From positions 1 to 12,938 of the forward strand of contig NZ_JAHONA010000042.1 in assembly GCF_019131995.1 (NCBI RefSeq): a stretch of 12,938 bases of DNA, read 5' to 3'. The translations under genes were made by a program, and so were the position numbers. This DNA comes from Collinsella aerofaciens. Its GTDB lineage: Bacteria > Actinomycetota > Coriobacteriia > Coriobacteriales > Coriobacteriaceae. The notes beneath the pieces were generated by a model that had not been told where the DNA came from, did no database searches, and saw only the letters and a program-made list of their open reading frames with translations. Shown here in pieces: positions 1-5,595 of this stretch (position 1 is the stretch's first letter; the number at the start of each line of letters is the position of its first letter).

Positions 1-68
1 TCGAGTCGGTCGGGTTCCACATGCCCGACTGGGAGGAAGAGCTGGGGGAGTACCTCAAGACGCTCTAG
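1..68 (+). CDS. C-terminal end of a probable dTDP-4-dehydrorhamnose reductase (RmlD-like), partial
   Basis: The window opens inside a plus-strand reading frame whose codons start at position 3 and end with TAG at 66-68. The 21 visible residues finish with DWEEELGEYLKTL. A Pro-x-Trp segment followed by an acidic or amphipathic helix ending in a YL motif is what RmlD-type dTDP-4-dehydrorhamnose reductases usually show at their C-terminus, and RmlD would make dTDP-L-rhamnose for a cell-surface glycan. The neighbouring glycosyltransferase and polysaccharide ABC exporter fit that role. The frame ends 23 nt before a strong hairpin terminator, which supports it being a real gene end. Only 21 residues are visible and no active-site motif is included, so the family call is tentative; another sugar-nucleotide enzyme is possible. 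Confidence 0.5.
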   Translation, partial: ESVGFHMPDWEEELGEYLKTL

Positions 69-90
69 CCGCTATCAACTTTTCGAGAGT

Positions 91-120
91 AAAAGCCGCC
101 GTTCTTTAACGGCGGCTTTT
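91..120. terminator. Bidirectional intrinsic terminator between convergent genes
   Basis: A 13-bp perfect stem (91-103 with 108-120) encloses a CTTT loop. The GC-rich core GCCGCCGTT/AACGGCGGC is flanked by AAAA on the left and TTTT on the right, so both strands give a hairpin followed by a U-run. It lies 23 nt after the plus-strand stop at 68 and 54 nt after the minus-strand glycosyltransferase stop at 174, which is the expected place for a shared terminator. Confidence 0.9.
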
Positions 121-173
121 CTTGTTGATGGCTATCTGCGCAGTGGTGCCAATAGTATTTTGCGGAAGATCTT

Positions 174-1142
174 TCACTCGCTTGGCGTGGTGGCGGACCT
201 GCCGGGCTGGTCATCGTAGGCGTATTTGCTGTACACGTTGACCTCCCACTGCTTTTTTTCGACCTTTGCCACGGAATCGAGGATGAAGCCGGTCGCAAGG
301 CTCAGACCGCACAGGAACATAAACGACGCGGCGAGCATGGCGGTGGGGAAGCGCGGAACGAGGCCGGTCTGGAAATACTCGACAACGATGGGCGTGCCCA
401 AGGCGAGGCCGATCACCGCAAACAGAAGCGCGACGAGGCTGAAGAACTTCAGAGGGCGGTAGTCCTTGAACAGCGTGCCAATCATCGCAACGACTTTAAT
501 GCCGTCGCTTACGGTATTGAGCTTGGACTCGGAACCTTCCGGACGGTCGCGGTACTCGATGGGCACATCCTTGATGCGCCAGCGGTGGTCGACGGCGTGG
601 ATCGAGAGCTCGGTTTCGATCTGGAAGCCCTCGGAAAGCACAGGGAAGGTTTTAACGAACGGGCGGCTCATGGCACGGTAGCCGGTCATGACATCATCGA
701 AGCTGTAGCCATAGATCCACTTGATCATGGCACGGACCAGATTGTTGCCAAAGCCGTGGAAGGCACGCTTGTTCTCCTCGGCATAGGTGCCGTTGGAAAG
801 GCGATCGCCTACGGTCATGTCGGCCGTGCCGCTGAGGATAGGCTCGCAGAGGGCTTTGGCCGCCTCGGCGGGGTAGGTGTCGTCGCCGTCGACCATCAGG
901 TAGCAATCGGCGTCGATGTCGCGAAACATCTGGCGGCACACGTTGCCCTTTCCCTGACGGGGCTCAAAGCGGACCGTGGCGCCGTGCTCGGTGGCGATGC
1001 GTGAGGTATCGTCCGACGAGTTGTTGTCATAGACATAGACCGTCGCTTGCGGAAGCTCGCGGTGAAAGTCGTCGATGACTTTGCCGATCGTGAGCGCTTC
1101 GTTGTAGCAGGGGATGATGACGGCGATGGATTCAGAATTCAC
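174..1142 (-). CDS. GT2-family polyprenyl-phosphate glycosyltransferase with two C-terminal membrane helices
   Basis: The 322-residue protein resembles the DPM1/DPG-synthase branch of GT2 glycosyltransferases, which move a sugar from a nucleotide donor to a lipid (polyprenyl) phosphate at the inner face of the membrane. Visible motifs are IPCYNE (10-15), DNNSSDDT (39-46), the metal-binding MVDGDDTYP (83-91), VMTGYRAMSR (151-160) and EGSESKLNT (202-210). Two hydrophobic segments near 231-253 and 266-288 should anchor the C-terminus. The start is GTG at 1140-1142, chosen because AAGGAG sits 6 nt upstream and the catalytic domain begins immediately. The gene is divergent from the ABC exporter and convergent with the rhamnose-type gene, suggesting work on the same glycan. 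The sugar transferred cannot be told from sequence. The family call is firm; substrate and exact role are inference. Confidence 0.88.
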   Translation of the reverse strand: MNSESIAVIIPCYNEALTIGKVIDDFHRELPQATVYVYDNNSSDDTSRIATEHGATVRFEPRQGKGNVCRQMFRDIDADCYLMVDGDDTYPAEAAKALCEPILSGTADMTVGDRLSNGTYAEENKRAFHGFGNNLVRAMIKWIYGYSFDDVMTGYRAMSRPFVKTFPVLSEGFQIETELSIHAVDHRWRIKDVPIEYRDRPEGSESKLNTVSDGIKVVAMIGTLFKDYRPLKFFSLVALLFAVIGLALGTPIVVEYFQTGLVPRFPTAMLAASFMFLCGLSLATGFILDSVAKVEKKQWEVNVYSKYAYDDQPGRSATTPSE

Positions 1143-1172
1143 TCAATGCTCCTTATACATTCAATCCTTGAA

Positions 1173-1201
1173 AGTATAGCCGTTTGGTCATGGCATCCTA
1201 A
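1173..1201 (-). promoter_or_regulatory. Candidate promoter of the GT2 gene
   Basis: On the minus strand TATACT (1173-1178) matches a sigma-A -10 box in five of six positions. TTAGGA (1196-1201) lies 17 bp upstream as a weak -35. The predicted start of transcription would be about 25 nt before the GTG at 1142. The position in the divergent intergenic gap fits, but the -35 is poor. Confidence 0.4.
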
Positions 1202-1257
1202 GATGTGGGTTAGTTCTCCAGTTTTGTTGCGTGAATCGTTTGCATGGTCGTCGGGTC

Positions 1258-1263
1258 TATACT
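1258..1263 (+). promoter_or_regulatory. Candidate -10 box for the ABC exporter genes
   Basis: The plus strand also carries TATACT, 40 bp before the GTG start at 1303 and upstream of the AAAGGAG ribosome-binding site (1288-1294). No good -35 is seen at 16-18 bp. This is the mirror of the minus-strand TATACT at 1173-1178, so the gap may drive both directions. Confidence 0.33.
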
Positions 1264-1302
1264 GTTCGTTTGTCAACGATTACGAGTAAAGGAGTTGCAT
1301 CC

Positions 1303-2148
1303 GTGTCGGATCAGACAAAGCAACAAGAAACTCGCAGTCTGCCTGCGACGTTTGCTAAGAACGAATTTGAGAAGGATGCGTTTATCCTTCGTCAGCTGGT
1401 TACCAAGGATTTTAAGATCAAGTATCGCCGTAGCGTTCTGGGCGTCGCATGGTCGGTGCTCAACCCGCTGCTGATGATGATCGTCATGGCCATCGTGTTC
1501 TCGACGATTTTCGCCCAGGGCCGCAATGGCTCAATTACGCCCGAGATGTACCCGCTGTACTTGATCGTGGGTAACGTCACCTTTGCCGTCATGTCCGAGT
1601 CTACGAACCAGGCCCTGACGTCGATCGTGGGCGCGGCTCCGCTGCTCAAGAAGGTTAAAGTGCACCGCTGGGTCTTCCCGGTGCAGAAGGTGCTCTTCTC
1701 GTTGGTCAACTTTGCCTTCTCGCTGGTCGCCGTTGCCATCGTTATGCTGTGGTTCCACGTTATGCCTTCTTGGCACCTGATTCTGCTGCCGGTCTGCCTA
1801 CTGCTGCTTATGTGCTTCTGCATGGGCCTGGGCTTGATGCTCTCCGCCCTCACGGTCTTCTTCCGCGATGTCATGCATCTGTGGAGCGTCGTCATTACGG
1901 CGTGGACTTACATCACGCCTATTTTCTGGACGACCGACTTCGTTGCGCAAATGCCGCATCTCGTGCGCATTCTGGTCTATGCGAACCCCATGTATAACTA
2001 CCTGCAGTTTATGCGCGATATCTTCCTGTTCCAGACTACGCCCTCGCTTATGACGTTTGGTATGTGCGTTGCTTGGGCGGTTCTTGCGCTTGTTATTGGC
2101 TACACCGTGTTCCATAAGTCCGAGCGCAAGTTCATCCTCTACATCTAA
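1303..2148 (+). CDS. ABC-2 type polysaccharide/teichoic acid exporter, permease subunit (Wzm/TagG-like)
   Basis: This 281-residue membrane protein has the ABC-2 permease layout of glycan exporters: an N-terminal cytoplasmic amphipathic stretch with KDFKIKYRRSVLG (35-47), then about six hydrophobic segments (roughly 50-71, 82-105, 130-150, 158-186, 190-212, 250-270). FFRDV (186-190) and the ANPMYNYL segment (227-234) are typical of the Wzm/TagG/RfbA family, which moves lipid-linked polymer across the cytoplasmic membrane. The GTG at 1303 is preferred over the upstream in-frame GTG at 1231 because AAAGGAG lies 8 nt before it and the longer start adds residues unlike the family. The ATPase gene starts 11 nt after the stop, so the two are co-transcribed. 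The exported polymer is unknown; the adjacent rhamnose-type gene suggests a rhamnose-containing glycan (inference). Confidence 0.9.
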   Translation: MSDQTKQQETRSLPATFAKNEFEKDAFILRQLVTKDFKIKYRRSVLGVAWSVLNPLLMMIVMAIVFSTIFAQGRNGSITPEMYPLYLIVGNVTFAVMSESTNQALTSIVGAAPLLKKVKVHRWVFPVQKVLFSLVNFAFSLVAVAIVMLWFHVMPSWHLILLPVCLLLLMCFCMGLGLMLSALTVFFRDVMHLWSVVITAWTYITPIFWTTDFVAQMPHLVRILVYANPMYNYLQFMRDIFLFQTTPSLMTFGMCVAWAVLALVIGYTVFHKSERKFILYI

Positions 2149-2159
2149 GGAGTGCTGTG

Positions 2160-2927
2160 ATGACTGAATCTGTTGTTGATTACAGCGAGCAGCCTCTGGC
2201 TGTCGAGGTCGACGACGTCACCATGATCTTTAACATGGCGTCTGAGTCGCTGACCAACCTCAAGGAGTACTTCATCAAGCTTGCCAAGCACGAGCTGTTC
2301 TTTGAGGAGTTTAGAGCGCTTAAGCACATCTCGTTCGATATTCATCGCGGCGAAGTTGTCGGTCTGGTTGGCACCAATGGTTCCGGTAAGTCTACGATGC
2401 TCAAGATTATCGCCGGTGTGCTTGAGCCTAGCGAGGGCAGCGTTAAGGTGCACGGTAACATCGCGCCGCTGATTGAGCTTGGTGCCGGCTTTGACCCCGA
2501 GCTGACCGCCCGCGAGAACATCTATCTGAACGGCGCCCTGCTCGGCTATACCAAGGAGTTCATCGACGCCAACTTTGACGGCATTATTGAGTTCGCTGAG
2601 CTTCAGAACTTTGTCGATATGCCGCTTAAGAACTTCTCCTCGGGCATGGTGGCGCGTATCGCCTTTGCAATCGCGACGATTACCGAGCCCGATATTCTGA
2701 TCGTTGACGAGACGCTGTCCGTCGGTGATGTGTTCTTCCAGCAGAAGTGCGAGGCCCGCATCCAGCACTTTATCCAGAGCGGCGACGTGACGGTTCTGTT
2801 CGTTTCGCACTCCATGGAGCAGGTTGAGCGCATCTGCCAGCGTGCCGTTTGGATTGAGAAGGGTGACCTTCGCATGGACGGCCCGGTCAGTGAGGTCTGC
2901 AAGGCGTATCGCGAGCAGTTCAACTAG
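2160..2927 (+). CDS. ABC transporter ATPase of a polysaccharide/teichoic acid exporter (Wzt/TagH-like, short form)
   Basis: The 255-residue protein has a complete nucleotide-binding domain: Walker A GTNGSGKST (71-79), a signature of the exporter type NFSSGM (158-163) in place of LSGGQ, Walker B DILIVDE (178-184) and the switch histidine in SHS (H217). The sequence FRALKHISFDIHRGEVVGLVG before Walker A is typical of Wzt/TagH/RfbB proteins. It powers export by the permease encoded just upstream. At 255 residues it has no C-terminal carbohydrate-binding extension of the kind found in E. coli O9a Wzt, so chain-end recognition is not expected. ATG at 2160 is favoured over GTG at 2157 because AAGGAG (2147-2152) lies 7 nt from the ATG. 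The ribosome-binding site overlaps the permease stop codon, indicating tight coupling. Confidence 0.92.
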   Translation: MTESVVDYSEQPLAVEVDDVTMIFNMASESLTNLKEYFIKLAKHELFFEEFRALKHISFDIHRGEVVGLVGTNGSGKSTMLKIIAGVLEPSEGSVKVHGNIAPLIELGAGFDPELTARENIYLNGALLGYTKEFIDANFDGIIEFAELQNFVDMPLKNFSSGMVARIAFAIATITEPDILIVDETLSVGDVFFQQKCEARIQHFIQSGDVTVLFVSHSMEQVERICQRAVWIEKGDLRMDGPVSEVCKAYREQFN

Positions 2928-2929
2928 GT

Positions 2930-2935
2930 TATAAT
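2930..2935 (+). promoter_or_regulatory. Candidate -10 box for tRNA-Arg
   Basis: A perfect TATAAT starts 3 nt after the ATPase stop codon and 45 nt before the tRNA, giving a precursor leader of about 38 nt. No clear -35 is visible at the usual distance inside the ATPase end, so read-through from the exporter genes is an alternative source of the tRNA. Confidence 0.4.
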
Positions 2936-2979
2936 TACTTGCGCTTGGCCGAATTGTTTGGCTGGGCGTGCGGTTATTT

Positions 2980-3056
2980 GCTCCATTAGCTCAGTTGGAT
3001 AGAGCAGGGGACTTCTAATCCCAAGGTCGACGGTTCGAATCCGCCATGGAGCACCA
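2980..3056 (+). tRNA. tRNA-Arg (anticodon TCT)
   Basis: A full cloverleaf is visible. The acceptor stem GCTCCAT pairs perfectly with ATGGAGC, the D-arm is GCTC-AGTTGGATA-GAGC, the anticodon loop CTTCTAA has TCT at 3014-3016, and the T-loop is TTCGAAT. The discriminator A (3053) and CCA (3054-3056) are encoded. It reads AGA and, by wobble, AGG. The base of the anticodon stem (G3007 against A3023) and one T-stem pair (A against C) do not form standard pairs; the rest is canonical. A terminator follows directly. Confidence 0.96.
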
Positions 3057-3065
3057 TCGTTTATT

Positions 3066-3098
3066 AAGCCCGGATCGCTTGGTGGTCTGGGCTTTTTT
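3066..3098 (+). terminator. Intrinsic terminator after tRNA-Arg
   Basis: AAGCCC (3066-3071) pairs with GGGCTT (3089-3094), and the T-run extends to 3098. The 17-nt interior has partial extra pairing. It starts 10 nt after the tRNA 3' end. The 146 nt from here to the next gene hold no convincing gene or repeat. Confidence 0.72.
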
Positions 3099-3244
3099 CG
3101 TCTTGCTGATGTGGATTGGCCTTTCAGCGACTCCAACGCATGGGCGTAGCCTTGGTTTTAAACGTTTTGCGTGGCTTACTGCTCTGCCCTCGAACACTCC
3201 GATAAGTCTTTCGCAACCGCATTCAGCGATTACGGCAATAGAAC

Positions 3245-3712
3245 TTAGTGCGGCATTCTAGTCGCATCTTCAACATCCAAAAAGTCATTCGTGGCGCCGA
3301 CAAACTCCTGCATGTTTCTGACGATGCGGTCATCGTTTTCAATGCGGATTTCAAAGCTCTTCCAGGGGAATTTCATGATGTGGAATAAGGTCACCATCAC
3401 ATCCTGCTCTTTGCCGATCTTGAGTAGCCAGCGGGCACAGTTGTCTCCGCAGGTGGATGCGTTGAACACCATATTTGGGAGATTGCGCACCAGCAGCAGC
3501 GTCTTAACGCCGCCGGACAGTTCGAGTGGGGTGATCGAGCCCAGCTGTTTGCTTACGATGTTGTGGGGACCGATGAGCTCTGATCCGTCCACGCTTTTAA
3601 TAATCTGTGCGGCCATAGGGTCTTCGAACCATGAGTCCAAGTATGAGTTCCTAAAATAGGTTTCGGTATCGTAGATGGAACCGGGGTAATCCCCCAGATG
3701 GATGCTTAACAT
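3245..3712 (-). CDS. DUF4869-like hypothetical protein
   Basis: The 155-residue protein begins MLSIHLGDYPGSIYDTETYF. It carries a central segment LSGGVKTLLLV followed by VFNASTCGDNCARWLL and FEIRI. From memory this pattern matches the DUF4869 family, small soluble proteins of gut Firmicutes and Actinobacteria with no assigned function; no search was possible. There is no signal peptide or membrane segment. The CGDNC motif places two cysteines three residues apart, which could bind metal or form a disulfide, but this is speculation. The ATG at 3710-3712 is preferred to an upstream start at 3802 because GGAG sits 7 nt before it, the homologous region starts there, and the longer start would run through the aro terminator hairpin. 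Its base composition is visibly less GC-rich than the aro genes, suggesting separate origin. Confidence 0.75.
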   Translation of the reverse strand: MLSIHLGDYPGSIYDTETYFRNSYLDSWFEDPMAAQIIKSVDGSELIGPHNIVSKQLGSITPLELSGGVKTLLLVRNLPNMVFNASTCGDNCARWLLKIGKEQDVMVTLFHIMKFPWKSFEIRIENDDRIVRNMQEFVGATNDFLDVEDATRMPH

Positions 3713-3743
3713 GCGCGTCTCCAGACGTTGTGTGACTGCAATG

Positions 3744-3749
3744 ATTATA
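3744..3749 (-). promoter_or_regulatory. Candidate -10 box for the DUF4869-like gene
   Basis: A perfect minus-strand TATAAT lies 31 nt upstream of the ATG and just past the aroQ terminator hairpin. This suggests the small gene has its own promoter rather than being the tail of the aro operon. No recognisable -35 is present because that position falls in the hairpin. Confidence 0.45.
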
Positions 3750-3755
3750 TGCCAG

Positions 3756-3807
3756 TAATAAAGTGCCGCCAGTAGCGAGGTTGCTGCTGGCGGCACTGGC
3801 ATTATTA
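3756..3807 (-). terminator. Probable terminator of the aro operon
   Basis: The strands AGTGCCGCCAGTAGC (3762-3776) and GCTGCTGGCGGCACT (3783-3797) pair over 15 bp with one G-T wobble and a 6-nt loop. TAATAA (3756-3761) and TTATTA (3802-3807) can extend the stem past a 4-nt bulge. In the minus direction the hairpin is followed by TTTATTA, a modest U-tract. It lies 35 nt downstream of the aroQ stop, as expected for the end of the operon. Confidence 0.68.
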
Positions 3808-3842
3808 GCGTGTGAATCGCGTTGATGGATTTGCTCGCGAGG

Positions 3843-4280
3843 CTACTTTTCGAGATGCTCCCTCAGCAGCTCCAGCGCGTGGGCGTAGCCCTGCAGGCCC
3901 TCGCCGGTGATGGTGGCGAAGCAGGCCAGGCGGGCGTAGCTTACCTGGCGGAAGTCCTCGCGCGTCTCTACGGCGCTGATGTGGACCTCCACAGCCGGGA
4001 TGGCGACGGCCTTGAGTGCGTCGAGGATCGCGACGCTTGTGTGCGTGTAGGCCGCCGGGTTGATGACGATGCCGTCGACCTTGCCGTAGGCCTCCTGGAT
4101 CTTGTCGACGATGGTGCCCTCGTGGTTAGACTGGAAGACCTCGACTTCTTCGAAGCCCTGTGCGGCGCCCGCTTCCTGGCAGATCTGCACTAAGCGGTCG
4201 TAGTTGTCGTTGCCGTAGATGCCCGGCTCGCGAATGCCGAGCATGTTGAGGTTGGGGCCGTTGATGACGAGTGCTTTCAT
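3843..4280 (-). CDS. aroQ: Type II 3-dehydroquinate dehydratase
   Basis: This 145-residue enzyme converts 3-dehydroquinate to 3-dehydroshikimate, step three of the shikimate pathway. The type II fold is shown by NGPNLNMLG (7-15), the catalytic Arg17 and Tyr22 in REPGIYG, QSNHEG (50-55), NPAAYTHTSVA (74-84) with the catalytic His80, EVHIS (98-102) with His100 and Ser102, and REDFR (107-111). Family members normally read HISN here; this copy has Ala103 in place of that Asn. Length is normal for the dodecameric type II enzyme. ATG at 4278-4280 is preceded by GGAAGC. It is the last gene of the aro operon, 64 nt after the aroE-aroK stop, with a palindromic repeat filling that gap. No type I aroD is present in the window. 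Confidence 0.96.
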   Translation of the reverse strand: MKALVINGPNLNMLGIREPGIYGNDNYDRLVQICQEAGAAQGFEEVEVFQSNHEGTIVDKIQEAYGKVDGIVINPAAYTHTSVAILDALKAVAIPAVEVHISAVETREDFRQVSYARLACFATITGEGLQGYAHALELLREHLEK

Positions 4281-4302
4281 GGTTGCTTCCTTTGCAGTCG
4301 AG

Positions 4303-4341
4303 AAACCACCACAAAGGTGCCTGTCCCCTTTGTGGTGGTTT
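4303..4341. repeat. REP-like palindromic hairpin between aroE-aroK and aroQ
   Basis: A 15-bp perfect stem (4303-4317 with 4327-4341, beginning AAACCACCACAAAGG) encloses a 9-nt loop. Read on the minus strand the loop region spells GGGGACAGGCACC. The element fills most of the 64-nt gap inside an otherwise tight operon. There is no T-run typical of a strong terminator beyond the stem's own TTT, so it is more likely a dispersed repeat or a partial processing/attenuation hairpin than an operon end. Confidence 0.75.
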
Positions 4342-4344
4342 TGG

Positions 4345-5595
4345 TTAGAGAGCGGGTTGGAGGGTCTCGAGGAGGGCTTGGGCGGTGTTGGCGGCGCAGT
4401 CGCGTGAGTCGATGATGTAGTCGGCCCAGGCGCGGTAGCGCGGCATGCGCTGCTCGGCCAGCTTGTCGATGCCGTCGCGCGCGGTGATGGGGCGGCCCTT
4501 GTGGGCGAGCTCGTCGAGCTTGCGGTTGAGCATCACAATCTGGCTGTTCTGGTGTAGCAGCGGGTAGTTCTCGTCGCGTGTGACCACGCCGCCGCCGGTG
4601 GAGAGCACCAGGCCGCTGCGCTTGGAGATGTCGGCCAGCGCAGCCGTCTCCTGTTCGCGGAAGGCCGCCTCGCCGCGCTCGACGATAAAGTCGGCACAGG
4701 GCATGCCCAGACGCTCCTCGAGCGCGTGATCCAAGTCGATGTGCTCGCGGCCCGTGAGCACATCGACTTGCTCACCCACGCGGGTCTTGCCTGAACCCGG
4801 CATGCCGATCAGCGCGATGTTCTGTTCGCGGCGTGACAGGCGCTCCGTTACGTCCAGGATGCGCTCGCGCGGGGTGACTTGGCCGGTGTAGCGTTCGACA
4901 GCCTGCGCCGCTTGGGCCACGAGCATGAGCAGGCCGCCGATGCAGGGGATGCCGCGGCGCTCGGCCTCGAGCATGAGTCCCGTGCGGGCGGGGTTGTAGA
5001 CAATGTCGATAACGCCCTCGAGCGCATCGAGCCCTTCGAGCGTGCAAGGCGCGTCGGGGCAGTGGGGGAACATGCCGGCGGGCGTGCAGTTGACGAGCAG
5101 GGCGGCGTCGGACTGCTGCGCGATATTGCCGTAGTTGACCTCGCTCGTGCGACCCACGGGTACGACGATGGCGCCCAGGTCTCCCAGCACCATACTGGCC
5201 GTAGTGCCGGCGCCGCCGGTGGCGCCGAGCACGAGGACCTTCTTGCCGGAAACCTCAACCCCCAACTCCTCGACCAGGCACTGAAAACCAAAGTAGTCAG
5301 TATTATCGCCGCGCAGACGGCCGTCGGCCAGGCGCGTGATGGTGTTGACGTTGCCCATGCGCTCGGCGAGTGGGCTCAGCTCGTCCAGGTACTCCATGAC
5401 GGCGCGCTTGTAGGGGATGGTCACGTTGGTGCCCTCCCACTCGTCGCCCGTCATAAAAGCTTCCAGATCCTCGGGCTCGCGCTCAAAACGCACGTACTCG
5501 AGTCCTGCGAGCTCCTTGTAGATGGTCGGGGTGTAGCTGTGGCCCAGCACGCGGCCCAGTACGCCGTAGGGGCGGGTTGCGGCGGTATCGGTCAT
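4345..5595 (-). CDS. aroE/aroK: Bifunctional shikimate dehydrogenase-shikimate kinase fusion (AroE-AroK)
   Basis: The 416-residue protein joins two consecutive activities of the shikimate pathway. Residues about 8-238 are shikimate dehydrogenase (3-dehydroshikimate + NADPH to shikimate): shikimate-binding GHSYTP (18-23), NVTIPYK with catalytic Lys63, GNVNTI (81-86), DNTD with catalytic Asp100, a nucleotide loop GATGGAG (124-130), NCTPAGM (169-175) and GGLLMLVAQ (220-228). Residues about 257-416 are shikimate kinase (ATP-dependent 3-phosphorylation): Walker A GMPGSGKT (264-271), DLD (287-289), FREQE (312-316), STGGGVV (332-338) and lid GRP (367-369). Each half has its family's usual length with no long linker. 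The gene starts directly after the pheA stop (TAG-ATG) with GGAGG inside pheA, so translation is coupled. The fusion could channel shikimate (inference). Confidence 0.95.
   Translation of the reverse strand: MTDTAATRPYGVLGRVLGHSYTPTIYKELAGLEYVRFEREPEDLEAFMTGDEWEGTNVTIPYKRAVMEYLDELSPLAERMGNVNTITRLADGRLRGDNTDYFGFQCLVEELGVEVSGKKVLVLGATGGAGTTASMVLGDLGAIVVPVGRTSEVNYGNIAQQSDAALLVNCTPAGMFPHCPDAPCTLEGLDALEGVIDIVYNPARTGLMLEAERRGIPCIGGLLMLVAQAAQAVERYTGQVTPRERILDVTERLSRREQNIALIGMPGSGKTRVGEQVDVLTGREHIDLDHALEERLGMPCADFIVERGEAAFREQETAALADISKRSGLVLSTGGGVVTRDENYPLLHQNSQIVMLNRKLDELAHKGRPITARDGIDKLAEQRMPRYRAWADYIIDSRDCAANTAQALLETLQPAL

Noticed and set aside
1231..1302. Upstream GTG that would lengthen the ABC permease by 24 residues.
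   Set aside because: It lies upstream of the promoter-like TATACT and lacks a ribosome-binding site, whereas GTG at 1303 has AAAGGAG at 8 nt.
2924..3197. Minus-strand frames across the tRNA, including one beginning with MFEGRAVSHAKRLKPRL and ending MADSNRRPWD.
   Set aside because: They are antisense translation of tRNA-Arg, a well-known source of false proteins; the tRNA and its terminator explain the sequence.
3057..3244. Integration site next to the tRNA.
   Set aside because: No integrase gene and no second copy of the tRNA 3' end could be found in the window.
3046..3261. A 71-codon plus-strand frame starting in the tRNA 3' end.
   Set aside because: It overlaps the tRNA acceptor and the terminator, has no ribosome-binding site and resembles no family I know.
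4303..4341. The hairpin after aroE-aroK as an operon-ending terminator.
   Set aside because: No extended T-run follows in the minus direction, aroQ lacks a visible promoter of its own, and the loop core matches the other repeat element.
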